This document shows positions 1 through 7,906 of a stretch of 29,195 bases of DNA, in pieces. Source of the stretch: VMCP01 sp964492925 (lineage in GTDB: Bacteria > Bacteroidota > Bacteroidia > NS11-12g > UBA955); assembly GCA_964492925.1 (NCBI GenBank), contig CAZBMF010000025.1:1-29195 (forward strand), read 5' to 3'. The position numbers and the translations under genes were made by a program. Within the stretch, counting starts at the first letter, position 1. Every line of letters begins with the position of its first letter. A model generated the notes under the pieces. That model saw only the letters and a program-made list of their open reading frames with translations, was not told the origin of the DNA and did no database searches.

Positions 1-1064
1 GACTCCAACGTTTCAGCAATGTGGGCGGTACTGGGTGTCATGGTTAATTCGGCAACGTTCCCTTGCATATTGTAACAACCAGCATCATTTGGAAAATAAG
101 AGTCAATTGGTGTTTGGTAGTAGGCTCCATCTTTAGCGTAGTTGTTGTTTGATGGTTTAAAGTTGGCAATGTAATTTCCTTTTGAATTTCGTAAGAAGTT
201 ATTGTTTACTGGTGAACCAGACGATTTTTTTGAAGGTTTTTCGGCAACAACGGAAGCTGCGCGTTCCCATTCCAATTCGGTTGGTAATCGATATTCAACA
301 AATTCAGATTTTGATTCTGAAATGACCCGGTGTTTTTCAGTATACCACTCACAATACTTATTAGCTTGTTGCACCGAAACACATGTTACGGGATAGTCAT
401 TATAGGATGGATGGGCAAAGTAATATTCACGCATTGATTCACTATATGACATATAGGATTTGCCTACCCATGCATCCGTTTTAGGAAAAATAGAGACTTC
501 TTTATATTTGATTTTATTCCAATTTAAACGTTTTGTCAGCAATTCTCTCCAAGAAGAAATGGGCGTTCCTGAAATTTCTGTTGTGTCAACATATCCCAAC
601 CACGATGCAATTGCAGTTAAGTACTCTAAAGATTCAAATTTGTATTTTTTTGCAATTTCTGGTCGGTTTTCCTTCATCCATGTTTCAATACAATCTTCAA
701 CAAATGCCCTATATTCTTGGTTTGTAACTTCATATTTGGAAATGAAAAAGGAGGGACCAGAAACCGGTTTAGATGATTCATAAACCTGGTTGGCATTTAA
801 ATGAACCTTTACAAATTGAGTGTCGTTCAAATCGATCAATTTCATATTGTTAAAGTTGGTCACCCTTGCACCACCTGGAATAGGCTCGCACCAATAATTC
901 ACCCTATTTGTATCATTTATTGCCCGCTGTTCTCCGCTAATATAACTCCAATGTTTATCTTTCTTTAAATCGGATTTTTTCGATTGAGCCAATAATGAAT
1001 GGGATAGTAGTGCAACTGCAATTAAGCTCAAATAAGTTTTTAATTGTATTTTTTGTTCCTGCAT
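1..1064 (-). CDS. Formylglycine-generating-enzyme-like (SUMF1 family) secreted protein, 3' end cut off by window edge
   Basis: Open on the minus strand from an ATG at 1064 to the window edge with no stop (354 codons seen). The first 26 or so residues form a signal peptide ending LLSHSLLAQ. There is no lipobox cysteine, so it is predicted to be periplasmic or secreted. SUMF1/FGE-sulfatase-modifying hallmarks are in order: FFISKYEVTNQEYRAF near residue 105, YPVTCVSVQQANKYCEW, RLPTELEWERAA, and NMQGNVAEL close to the edge. In Bacteroidota this fold occurs in GldJ/GldK gliding and T9SS lipoproteins as well as in many secreted proteins of unknown role. GldK and GldJ are lipoproteins, so I do not assign those names. 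Sulfatase activation cannot be claimed, because the catalytic cysteines would lie in the missing C-terminal part. Family assignment is firm; function is open. Confidence 0.85.
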   Translation of the reverse strand, partial: MQEQKIQLKTYLSLIAVALLSHSLLAQSKKSDLKKDKHWSYISGEQRAINDTNRVNYWCEPIPGGARVTNFNNMKLIDLNDTQFVKVHLNANQVYESSKPVSGPSFFISKYEVTNQEYRAFVEDCIETWMKENRPEIAKKYKFESLEYLTAIASWLGYVDTTEISGTPISSWRELLTKRLNWNKIKYKEVSIFPKTDAWVGKSYMSYSESMREYYFAHPSYNDYPVTCVSVQQANKYCEWYTEKHRVISESKSEFVEYRLPTELEWERAASVVAEKPSKKSSGSPVNNNFLRNSKGNYIANFKPSNNNYAKDGAYYQTPIDSYFPNDAGCYNMQGNVAELTMTPSTAHIAETLE

Positions 1065-1120
1065 ACATTTCTTAACGCTTGAATTAATTTTATATTGTTA
1101 TGAAATTTAATAATTTGCAG

Positions 1121-1299
1121 TTGTCGTCAGGGCGAACCTGTCAGGACGAACCTATGTGTTCGCCCTAATTGTCAGGGGCGAACCTATGTGTTCGCACTAA
1201 TAACGTTGAGCCCAACCGATAACGTTGGGACAGAAGTTGAAGCGTCGGGGCAGACCCACGTGTCTGGCCTAATCATTATTACGTGTCTGCCCCGACAAG
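1121..1299. repeat. Interspersed palindromic repeat, left copy
   Basis: This lies in the 408-base noncoding gap between the SUMF1-like gene and the T9SS gene. It is built from short modules of the type GGGGCGAACCTATGTGTTCGC and GGGGCAGAC...GTCTGCCCC. A perfect 12-base inverted repeat, GTCGGGGCAGAC (1244-1255) and GTCTGCCCCGAC (1285-1296), closes its right half. CCCAAC (1211-1216) and GTTGGG (1224-1229) form a smaller stem. From about 1167 it aligns to the right copy near 5818 in the same orientation, including an identical 31-base stretch beginning AATAACGTTGAGCCC. The stretch 1121-1166 is a partial extra unit. Short open frames across it look fortuitous. Nothing else is seen in 1065-1472. 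Confidence 0.85.
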
Positions 1300-1472
1300 T
1301 TATATCCATTTGCAATGGAAAATATATATTCAGATTAGATGGCTGTATAGATGTAGGTGGTGATGGTGATTTCTTATTAAATAATATGGAGCTAAAATAA
1401 ATTTTCGTTGTAGTTAAATTTTAATTTAATAAATTAAAGCAACGTTTTGAATGGTTTTAAAGTCTTCATGTC

Positions 1473-4400
1473 ATGATGCAATCGAAAAAATTATTGAGAA
1501 TCATTTCTTTAATGATTTTTCTGTTTTTCTCAAAACTTTCTATTGCTCAGAATATTAAACGAAGCCTTTCAACCGTAAATTCCGATTTTGATTGCGGAAT
1601 GTCAAAAATGGCCAGTATCCACAATCAATTGTTTGTTTTTGGTTTTGGTGGAACAAATATGAACTTCGGAAAGGGTTTGACTAAAGCAAACAATAGTTCT
1701 CGAAAACTTTTTATATCGAAATACAACGATACTGGATTGTATCTAAAATCGATGATTTTGGGTGGCACCGGCGCAAATTTGAACGGTGATGCATGTGCAT
1801 TCGGAAATCAATTTACCACTTACAGCGGTTCTTACTCGGGTGGATATTCAGAAAATAACACGAGCTATCAATCATCTAATAAAAAAGGAATGTTTATAAC
1901 CACAATCGACAGTTCCTTAAAAACCTCTTGGAGATTGTTTATCAATGCTAATGATAATTTTCATTGCAACCTAATTTGTCCTGATGGCAAAGGAAATTTA
2001 TTTGCCGCTGGTTATTTCACCGATAGTTTAGATGCTGATGGCTTTAAATTTGCAAGTAAACGTGCAGTTAATCAGTCAATTAAAACCAAAGATATATTTT
2101 TGATTTTAATCAATCCTTCTGGAAAAATCATTAAAGCGCAAACCTTCGGAGGTGTTGGAAATGATTATCCTACAGCACTTACAAGCGATTCTCGTGGAAA
2201 TGCAATAATGTCCGCCATCTTTTCTGATACAGTGACAATTGGCGACTACTATTTTCCCCNNNNNNNNNNATTCAAGGTGTGCTGTTTTTAAAGTGAATAT
2301 GGAGGGACATACTAGCTGGGTGACATCATTTGTTGGAGCTGGAGTGAAATCAAATGGCATAAGCTTTAATAAAAGTAACCAAATTGTTTGTGGTGTTTCA
2401 TTTAAATCAACATTGTATGTGAAATCTCAATTCAAAAGTACCAAGTTGAACTCAAGCACTGAATATAATCAAATAGCTATCATTGTTTTAGATACCTTTG
2501 GCGCTATGCAGTACTACAAAACTGAAGGTTCGGACAATGAGTGTAATCTTACCACTTTAAATATTGATCCCAATAATAATATATACGTTGCAGGAGAATT
2601 TGAATGCACCTTTACGGGTCTGAATCTAAAAAATAACAGCTGGAGTTTTAAGAATTTTGGCTTTGGCGACATCTATGTGGCAGCCTATAAATCAGATCTC
2701 ACATCACTTTATCAGCGACAAATTGGAGGGACAAAAAAAGACTTCGCAAATCATTTAATCTATTGGAATAACAAACCAGTGATATGTGGTAATTTTAAAG
2801 ATAATTTTCAATTAATGAGTGATTCCAATGTGGTACTTACAACCAATATTTGGAGTAATTACGCACTTGTTCGCGATTATTATAAGCGAAATTCTAATTG
2901 CCACAACAACATCATGTCGCTGGGTTATGAAATGGGAGGTTTAATCAATTATTGTGGATTTTTTACAGACGTGATTGATTCCAAATCAAAACTATTCAAT
3001 ATTTTCCAACGAACATATATCCCTCAAAAACCATACGCGGAAGATGCTTTTTATTACCTTAATGATACTATTTGTGGTGGTTCAAATCTTCGTTTTGCAT
3101 GGATTCAAGAGTTCAACTATCATTCCAGATGGGGTGCTGGTTTGGAATATCAATTAAATGGGAGTCGATATACTTACGATCAATTGGTGCTTAATTATTC
3201 CTTTAACAAAACAACAAACCATACTTTGGTGATAAATACACCTGATCAATGTTATCACGATACCATTAGTGCATTGCATGTTGTTTTGCCACGCGATTAT
3301 GTTCAAATTAATTATGATAAATCAAAATATCCTGATGATGTAATTCTGTGTAATAATGATTCTATATGTTTAACGGCATCGAATACAAAAGGGTTGAAAT
3401 TTCGCTGGATTGTAAAGAGCTACGGTTATACTTTGGATACTGGTAATGCCTATTATAAAGAAAAGCGCTGGATTTATTCTGTTAATCGCATAGATACGAT
3501 AATAAAAACCACCATTTGCATCAATAAAAAATCAACGGTCGATTTGGAGGTTGAACAAAATAATATTTGTTTAGAAAGTACAAGTTTGGATATTGAAAAA
3601 GATGGGTTAGGTGTTGATGATTCTTTAATTTGCGATTTCGCAGATACCTTTTCCTATTTCTGTAAAGGAATCAATAATCCAATTGAAATTTTTCGTTTAA
3701 AAGTGCTCGATAAAAAGACAGGATATTTCCGAAATCCGAAATTGACATCTAACGTCAAAATAAATGGTTACAATTACGGAACTTCACCACAAACAGAGTA
3801 TTATGTTCCCATTCCGGATACCGGAAAAATATCTGTGAGTGGTACTGTTAAAATTGGTTGTGAAACATATACATTTTCTGTGAGTCGGAAAATTCATTTA
3901 TATAAACCCAAAATGAAATTAACCGGTACTTTAAGCAATTGCCGAAGTTTGGATAGAGTATTTTCGGCGGACTCTGGTTTTTTAAATTACCAATGGATGG
4001 TGAATGGAATGCCCGATACCCCTCAAATTACCTATTTGAAACCTTGGAAAATCAAAGTTTCAGGGAGTTCGCAAAGTATTTCTGTTATGGCTTATGCCGA
4101 CACCAATCAAGATCGTTTGTGTATCTTAAGGGATTATAAATCTGTTTATTCCAACAAAACAATTACAATTTCATCTTCCTTAAATCCACCACAATTATGT
4201 CCCAATTCAAACATTGCCTTATCTGCTGGCAATGCTAAAGAATATAAATGGTTTCCATCGGGTGAAACCAGCCAATCAATTGTTGTAAATGAGCCCGGAA
4301 TCTATTATTGTACGGTTACAGATACAGGTGAATGTCAATATATGACCAATAAAATTGAGGTTTTACCATATTTTGTACCTGATATTTTAGCAGTGCCAGA

Positions 4401-5808
4401 AGATGGATTGTGCAGCGGTCAGGAAGCTGATATTCTTGTAATTGCCCCTAAATATGCCACAGTGAATTGGACAAATCCTTCTGCTTGGGGATCAAAATTG
4501 CAAATAAAAACCAGTCAAACTGGTGTTTTTTATTGTGATGTAAAATTTTGCAACACTACGTATAAATTAAAAGCTCAATTGACTTCAAAAATCCTACAGA
4601 ATCAATCATTGAGTGTTAATTATAAATTATGTCAGGGACAATCCATTCAACTGCTTAGTCATGATTCAGAATCAAACGCTTATCGTTGGAGCACAACAAA
4701 TAGCTCAAATAGGTCTATAATTGTCAATAAAGCGGGAATTTACACGGTACAAGCCAAAGACTTATGCAATTCCTGGTATCAATCTGATACGTTCAATGTG
4801 AGTTTATCTAGTGTTATGGGGACATCCGGAAAACTGGATACGATTTTATGTAATTCTCAATTATTAGATTTTGATTTAACAAAATTCAATTTAAACATCG
4901 ATTCCAATGTTTCATGTACGTGGTTAGACAACAATGATACATCTCTAAAAAGAACATTTGGTGGAAAAGATACCTCTGTTGTTGCCTTACTTAAAAATAA
5001 ATTGTGCACGGAAGCAGATACTTTTAAAGTTAACATTATCAATCTAATAACTCCAACTTTGAAAATAAATGCACCGTCTCAAGTTTGCAAAGGGAGTATG
5101 ATTCAGTTACAAGCCAAATTAAGTGATACAGCTGCCAATCCCTCAAAAATCATTTGGAATCAAAATTTAGGTTCGGGTTCTGTGAAATTCATGACAGTAA
5201 ATTATCCGTTGTGGGTAAAATGCAATTATAATGACTTCTGCGGGAAAGCTTCAGATAGTTTTTATATAGTACCAAGTTTTGTCAAAGCAATATTTGATAT
5301 GCGTTATGACATTAAAAATGACACGGTCTTTTTCATAAACAATAGTTTGGGAACAAACATATCGCAATATAGATGGACATTAGGAAATCAAACCGTGTCT
5401 CAAAATAAAGATTTCCAATTAATAGGGAAGGAAAATACAAACAAAGAAGTATGCTTGTTTGTTGAAAATTCAAATGGTTGCCTGGATTCATTGTGCAAAA
5501 CCATTCCAAATTACAGCGATGGCGAAGTGTACATACCGAATGTTTTTAGGCCGGGGTCTAAAATTAATGACAATCAACGTTTTGAACCTCATTTCAATCA
5601 GGAAATTGAGTATAAAATGTATATCTACAATAGGTGGGGGGAGAAAATTTTCGAAGGAAACAACAATACAAGAGGCTGGGATGGTTATTACATGGGCAGC
5701 CGATGTATGTCAGGTCATTACGTTTACATCATCCATGTTAAATATGAGAATCAAAACAACATTTCAAACGCAGAAACATACAAGGGATTGGTTTTGTTAT
5801 TAGAATGA
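1473..5808 (+). CDS. Giant T9SS-secreted protein with beta-propeller N-terminus and gliding-motility-associated (type B) C-terminal domain; split by an assembly gap
   Basis: A cell-surface or secreted protein of at least 1,440 residues. It begins with a signal peptide (MMQSKKLLRII...LSIAQ). The first ~330 residues hold repeated blocks of the SBBP/propeller type (LFISKYNDTG..., ILGGTGANLNGDA, FGGVGNDYPTAL). The middle contains several Ig/PKD-like beta-sandwich segments, for example GIYYCTVTDTGECQ and AGIYTVQAKDLC, each rich in spaced cysteines. The last ~95 residues (from about 5525) match the gliding-motility-associated/T9SS type B domain: VYIPNVFRPGS, MYIYNRWGEKIFEG, GWDG, SGHYVYIIHVKY, then a KGLVLLLE end. 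The reading frame changes across the N run at 2260-2269. One dangling base before it and two after mean that the true gap length must be a multiple of three if the gene is intact. ATG codons at 1473 and 1476 are both possible starts. Stop is TGA. The ligand is unknown; adhesion is a guess. Confidence 0.88.
2260..2269. other. Assembly gap (10 N) inside the T9SS gene
   Basis: Ten undetermined bases. The flanking coding frames are 0 and +1 relative to each other, so the placeholder length is wrong by one base modulo three if the gene is whole. The gap falls inside repeated propeller blocks, where short-read assemblies tend to break. Confidence 0.97.
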
Positions 5809-5817
5809 GGTTGTTTT

Positions 5818-6036
5818 AATTGTCAGGGGCGAACCTATGTGTTCCCATAATAACGTTGAGCCCAACCGATAACGTTGGGGCAGAAGTTGAAGCGTCGGGG
5901 CAGACCAACGTGTTTGCCCTAATCGTTACTACGTGTCTGCTCAAATTGAAAGGGGCGAATCTGCGTGTATGCCCTAATCATTTTAGTGTGTACACTCCAA
6001 TAAAAAAGGGCAGACACTCAGGTCTGCCCCGACAAG
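5818..6036. repeat. Interspersed palindromic repeat, right copy
   Basis: Begins ten bases after the T9SS gene stop and ends 14 bases before the haloperoxidase stop, filling that intergenic gap. It is homologous to the left copy (about 1167-1299) in the same orientation. Shared parts include the opening TGTCAGGGGCGAACCTATGT, the 31-base AATAACGTTGAGCCC block, the AGAAGTTGAAGCGTCGGGGC block and the closing GTCTGCCCCGACAAG. The right copy carries roughly 85 extra bases before the closing arm. GTCGGGGCAGAC (5894-5905) pairs with GTCTGCCCCGAC (6022-6033). The outer ends, TTGTCAGGGGC and the complement of GCCCCGACAA, form near-matching terminal inverted repeats, as in MITE-like elements. No transposase is present. 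Confidence 0.85.
6002..6029 (-). terminator. Rho-independent terminator of the haloperoxidase gene, formed by the repeat
   Basis: Read on the minus strand, GGGCAGAC, a CTGAGT loop and GTCTGCCC make a perfect 8-bp GC-rich stem followed by six T. It lies 21 bases past the stop of the minus-strand gene at 6050. The hairpin is one arm of the interspersed repeat, so the repeat appears to have supplied the terminator. Confidence 0.75.
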
Positions 6037-6049
6037 CGTTTTCGCCAGA

Positions 6050-7483
6050 TTAATTCCTTGTATCTAATTTTGCGAGAATGGTTTCGCCCACTTTGTTGCC
6101 CAAAAGTTTGCCTTTCTCTATGGCATCGATGAAGTGAATGCCACCGTATAACCTCGAAATGCACGCTTCATTGCTCGCTTCACGGAAATTCTTGAACTTA
6201 CGAACTCCCAATCCAAATTCTTTTTCTGAACTGTCAGTGAATTCATATTCTCCAAATATTTTGGTGAGGACAGTGGCTGCGGAACTCGAAACCACGCTGT
6301 GCCCACTAGGATATTCAGGGAAACTTGGAGTTTCAATTACAGGTAGCCACGACGAATCTATCAATTCCCTCACTGCATTTACAGGACGAATATACTCAGT
6401 GTCGTATTTTGCTTTCCAACACGTTACAAATGCATCGTGAAGTGCCGATGAAAGCAATGCCATACCTTCGGCCGATTCAATGAGAGAGTATCCTTTTTGT
6501 TTCGCTACCAATGAAAAAATGCCCAGCCAATGTCCCGCAGGAGAAACCTTCAAAACGTTAATAGTCGCATGTCCGTAGTGAACTGTGCTGTTCGGATTAT
6601 CATCCCAATATTTTGCAATGCGCAACTGGTTGGAATCCAATGTTTTTGAAACCTGATACACCTCTTTGCACAAAGAATAAAAACGACTGGTTTTCGATTT
6701 TGAGAAAGGTTCAGGAAGTTGGTATTCAAACCAAGCTTGGTTGGAATTGTGATTTCTGATAGAATCAGGGTCGTTACAAACAACTTGAGGGATTTTTATG
6801 CCGAAGGACTGATTCATGAGTTTGTATTTGATCCCGTAAGATTGATCGCCCATTCCAGCTTTTATTGGAACTGCCGCGGTGCGAATATGTCCCCACATCG
6901 GCTCAACCGCCTGTTTGTATTCGGTGGGAGTGGGTGTCCACAAGCCAGCATCTGTTTTCGCGAGGTAAAAGTCCCTCCCCCTAAAATAGGAAAATGAGTC
7001 TGATTTCGACCATTTTGCGATGGCAGCGCCTACAGAATCGCCCCAAGCGATGCTATTTTTAAAGGTTGAAGCCGGAATTTGATCCTCGTACCAATTGAGC
7101 ATTCTTTCGCGGAAGCTGTTTATAGAATCTTCTTTATACACCACAATTTTGGAAACGTAGGTATGGGCTGCTAGGGCCACCAAATCGAGGCAATAGCCTT
7201 TGCTGGTATCAATTTTGGGCAAATTTTTCAGACCGTGCAATTGTCCAACCAATGATTTTTGCGAGGGATAAAAGGGCGCGAGAGATTCGTATGCAGCGAT
7301 GGAAGCGTAGAAATAGCGTCGAGCACCAACCGGCGCCGACACGTGGTCTACCACAATTGCATTTTGAATGGCGCTATTGCAATCACTGAGAATATCCTTT
7401 TTCAGAATGACTTTATCGGTTTTTTGCGTACAGCTTTGCAGGATGCTGAGCATCAAGAAAATGTATAAAAATGAGGATTTCAT
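6050..7483 (-). CDS. Vanadium-dependent haloperoxidase / PAP2-superfamily lipoprotein
   Basis: A 477-residue lipoprotein: signal sequence with lipobox LQSC (Cys18). The C-terminal half carries the acid phosphatase/vanadium haloperoxidase motifs: K359 with R366-P367 (KYDTEYIRP), PSGH at 392-395, and SRLYGGIH with H450 and D453. These residues bind vanadate in haloperoxidases and phosphate in PAP2 phosphatases. The H-x2-D spacing is one residue shorter than the textbook PAP2 motif. The N-terminal half is mostly helical, as in this family. Sequence alone does not separate bromo- or iodo-peroxidase from phosphatase activity. ATG at 7483 is supported by the signal peptide and by a -7 box eight bases upstream. 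It is a single-gene unit, with repeat-derived terminator downstream and its own promoter upstream. Confidence 0.85.
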   Translation of the reverse strand: MKSSFLYIFLMLSILQSCTQKTDKVILKKDILSDCNSAIQNAIVVDHVSAPVGARRYFYASIAAYESLAPFYPSQKSLVGQLHGLKNLPKIDTSKGYCLDLVALAAHTYVSKIVVYKEDSINSFRERMLNWYEDQIPASTFKNSIAWGDSVGAAIAKWSKSDSFSYFRGRDFYLAKTDAGLWTPTPTEYKQAVEPMWGHIRTAAVPIKAGMGDQSYGIKYKLMNQSFGIKIPQVVCNDPDSIRNHNSNQAWFEYQLPEPFSKSKTSRFYSLCKEVYQVSKTLDSNQLRIAKYWDDNPNSTVHYGHATINVLKVSPAGHWLGIFSLVAKQKGYSLIESAEGMALLSSALHDAFVTCWKAKYDTEYIRPVNAVRELIDSSWLPVIETPSFPEYPSGHSVVSSSAATVLTKIFGEYEFTDSSEKEFGLGVRKFKNFREASNEACISRLYGGIHFIDAIEKGKLLGNKVGETILAKLDTRN

Positions 7484-7490
7484 AACGTCT

Positions 7491-7498
7491 CAAAATTA
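7491..7498 (-). promoter_or_regulatory. -7 box TAATTTTG of the haloperoxidase gene
   Basis: Exact match on the minus strand to the Bacteroidota -7 consensus TAnnTTTG, ending eight bases before the ATG. No clear -33 TTTG is seen. It implies a 5' leader of only a few bases. Confidence 0.55.
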
Positions 7499-7663
7499 AG
7501 GTATTCGAAATGAAAAAAAATGATAATCGTCATATTGTTGAAATTTGGTGCTATAAGTTGATATGGGGGTTCTATGGATAAGGCAATTGCTGTTTTATTG
7601 ATTAAAAACGTATGTTACCAGTAATAGTCAATATGGAGTAATATTAATGGATTTATCCAATAC

Positions 7664-7688
7664 AAAAAAAGGCCATCATTTGATGGCC
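7664..7688 (-). terminator. Rho-independent terminator after the 51-residue gene
   Basis: On the minus strand GGCCATCA, a short loop and TGATGGCC form a stem followed by TTTTTTT. With the flanking A/T pairs the stem extends to 11 bp. It starts about 25 bases past the stop codon of the small gene at 7713. The opposite strand has only a weak T run. The stretch 7499-7663 beside it holds nothing I recognise. Confidence 0.85.
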
Positions 7689-7712
7689 TTTGATTTTATA
7701 GATTGAATCTAA

Positions 7713-7868
7713 TTAAGCTTTTACTTGGTCTTCAAGAATGATACCAGATACTTCTTTGTAAGGAGATGCTACTTTAACATACTCTTTTAAACGCTTGATA
7801 TCCAATACTCTTTGCGTGCTTCTTGCACGGTTTTTAGCTTCTTTTCTTTTAAGTCTAGTAACACCCAT
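7713..7868 (-). CDS. Small basic protein, 51 residues, possible ribosome- or RNA-associated protein
   Basis: ATG at 7868 to TAA at 7713-7715. The first ~30 residues are strongly basic (MGVTRLKRKEAKNRARSTQR, then VLDIKRLKEYVK). The tail is acidic and ends in KA. It has a consensus -7 box (7885-7892) ending 17 bases upstream of the ATG and a strong terminator just downstream, so it looks like an independently transcribed real gene rather than a chance frame. No signal peptide or membrane segment. The size and Lys/Arg-rich helix resemble small ribosomal or rRNA-binding proteins; Bacteroidota ribosomes do carry lineage-specific small subunits. I cannot name the family, so a ribosomal role is an inference from composition only. 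Confidence 0.75.
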   Translation of the reverse strand: MGVTRLKRKEAKNRARSTQRVLDIKRLKEYVKVASPYKEVSGIILEDQVKA

Positions 7869-7884
7869 AACTTTGAATTTTGTG

Positions 7885-7892
7885 CAAATATA
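7885..7892 (-). promoter_or_regulatory. Promoter of the 51-residue gene (-7 box TATATTTG)
   Basis: Exact TAnnTTTG match on the minus strand, with an ATTG about 20 bases upstream (7913-7916) as a candidate -33 element. That element lies inside the last codons of the preceding gene. The predicted leader is about 10-13 bases. Confidence 0.6.
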
Positions 7893-7906
7893 AATGAAAA
7901 AAGTGA

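Noticed and set aside
202..783. Plus-strand open frames of 64-107 residues
   Set aside because: They are antisense shadows of the SUMF1-like gene, which is continuous on the minus strand with all family motifs.
1..1064. Naming the SUMF1-like gene gldK or gldJ
   Set aside because: Those are lipoproteins within T9SS operons. This protein has a signal peptide without lipobox cysteine, and no gld/por neighbours are in view.
1121..1299. Possible CRISPR array or riboswitch in the GC-rich repeat region
   Set aside because: There are no regular spacers or constant repeat length, no cas genes, and the same block recurs downstream of an unrelated gene. It fits a dispersed palindromic repeat better.
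1188..1400. Short open frames across the left repeat, mirrored by one at 5820-6053 with a similar peptide (ITLSPTDNVG...)
   Set aside because: The peptide similarity follows from the DNA repeat. The frame is broken by the module differences, there is no start-site context, and the sequence is dominated by hairpins.
6050..7483. Calling the PAP2-like lipoprotein a bromoperoxidase
   Set aside because: Motifs show the superfamily only. Halide choice or phosphatase activity cannot be read from these residues.
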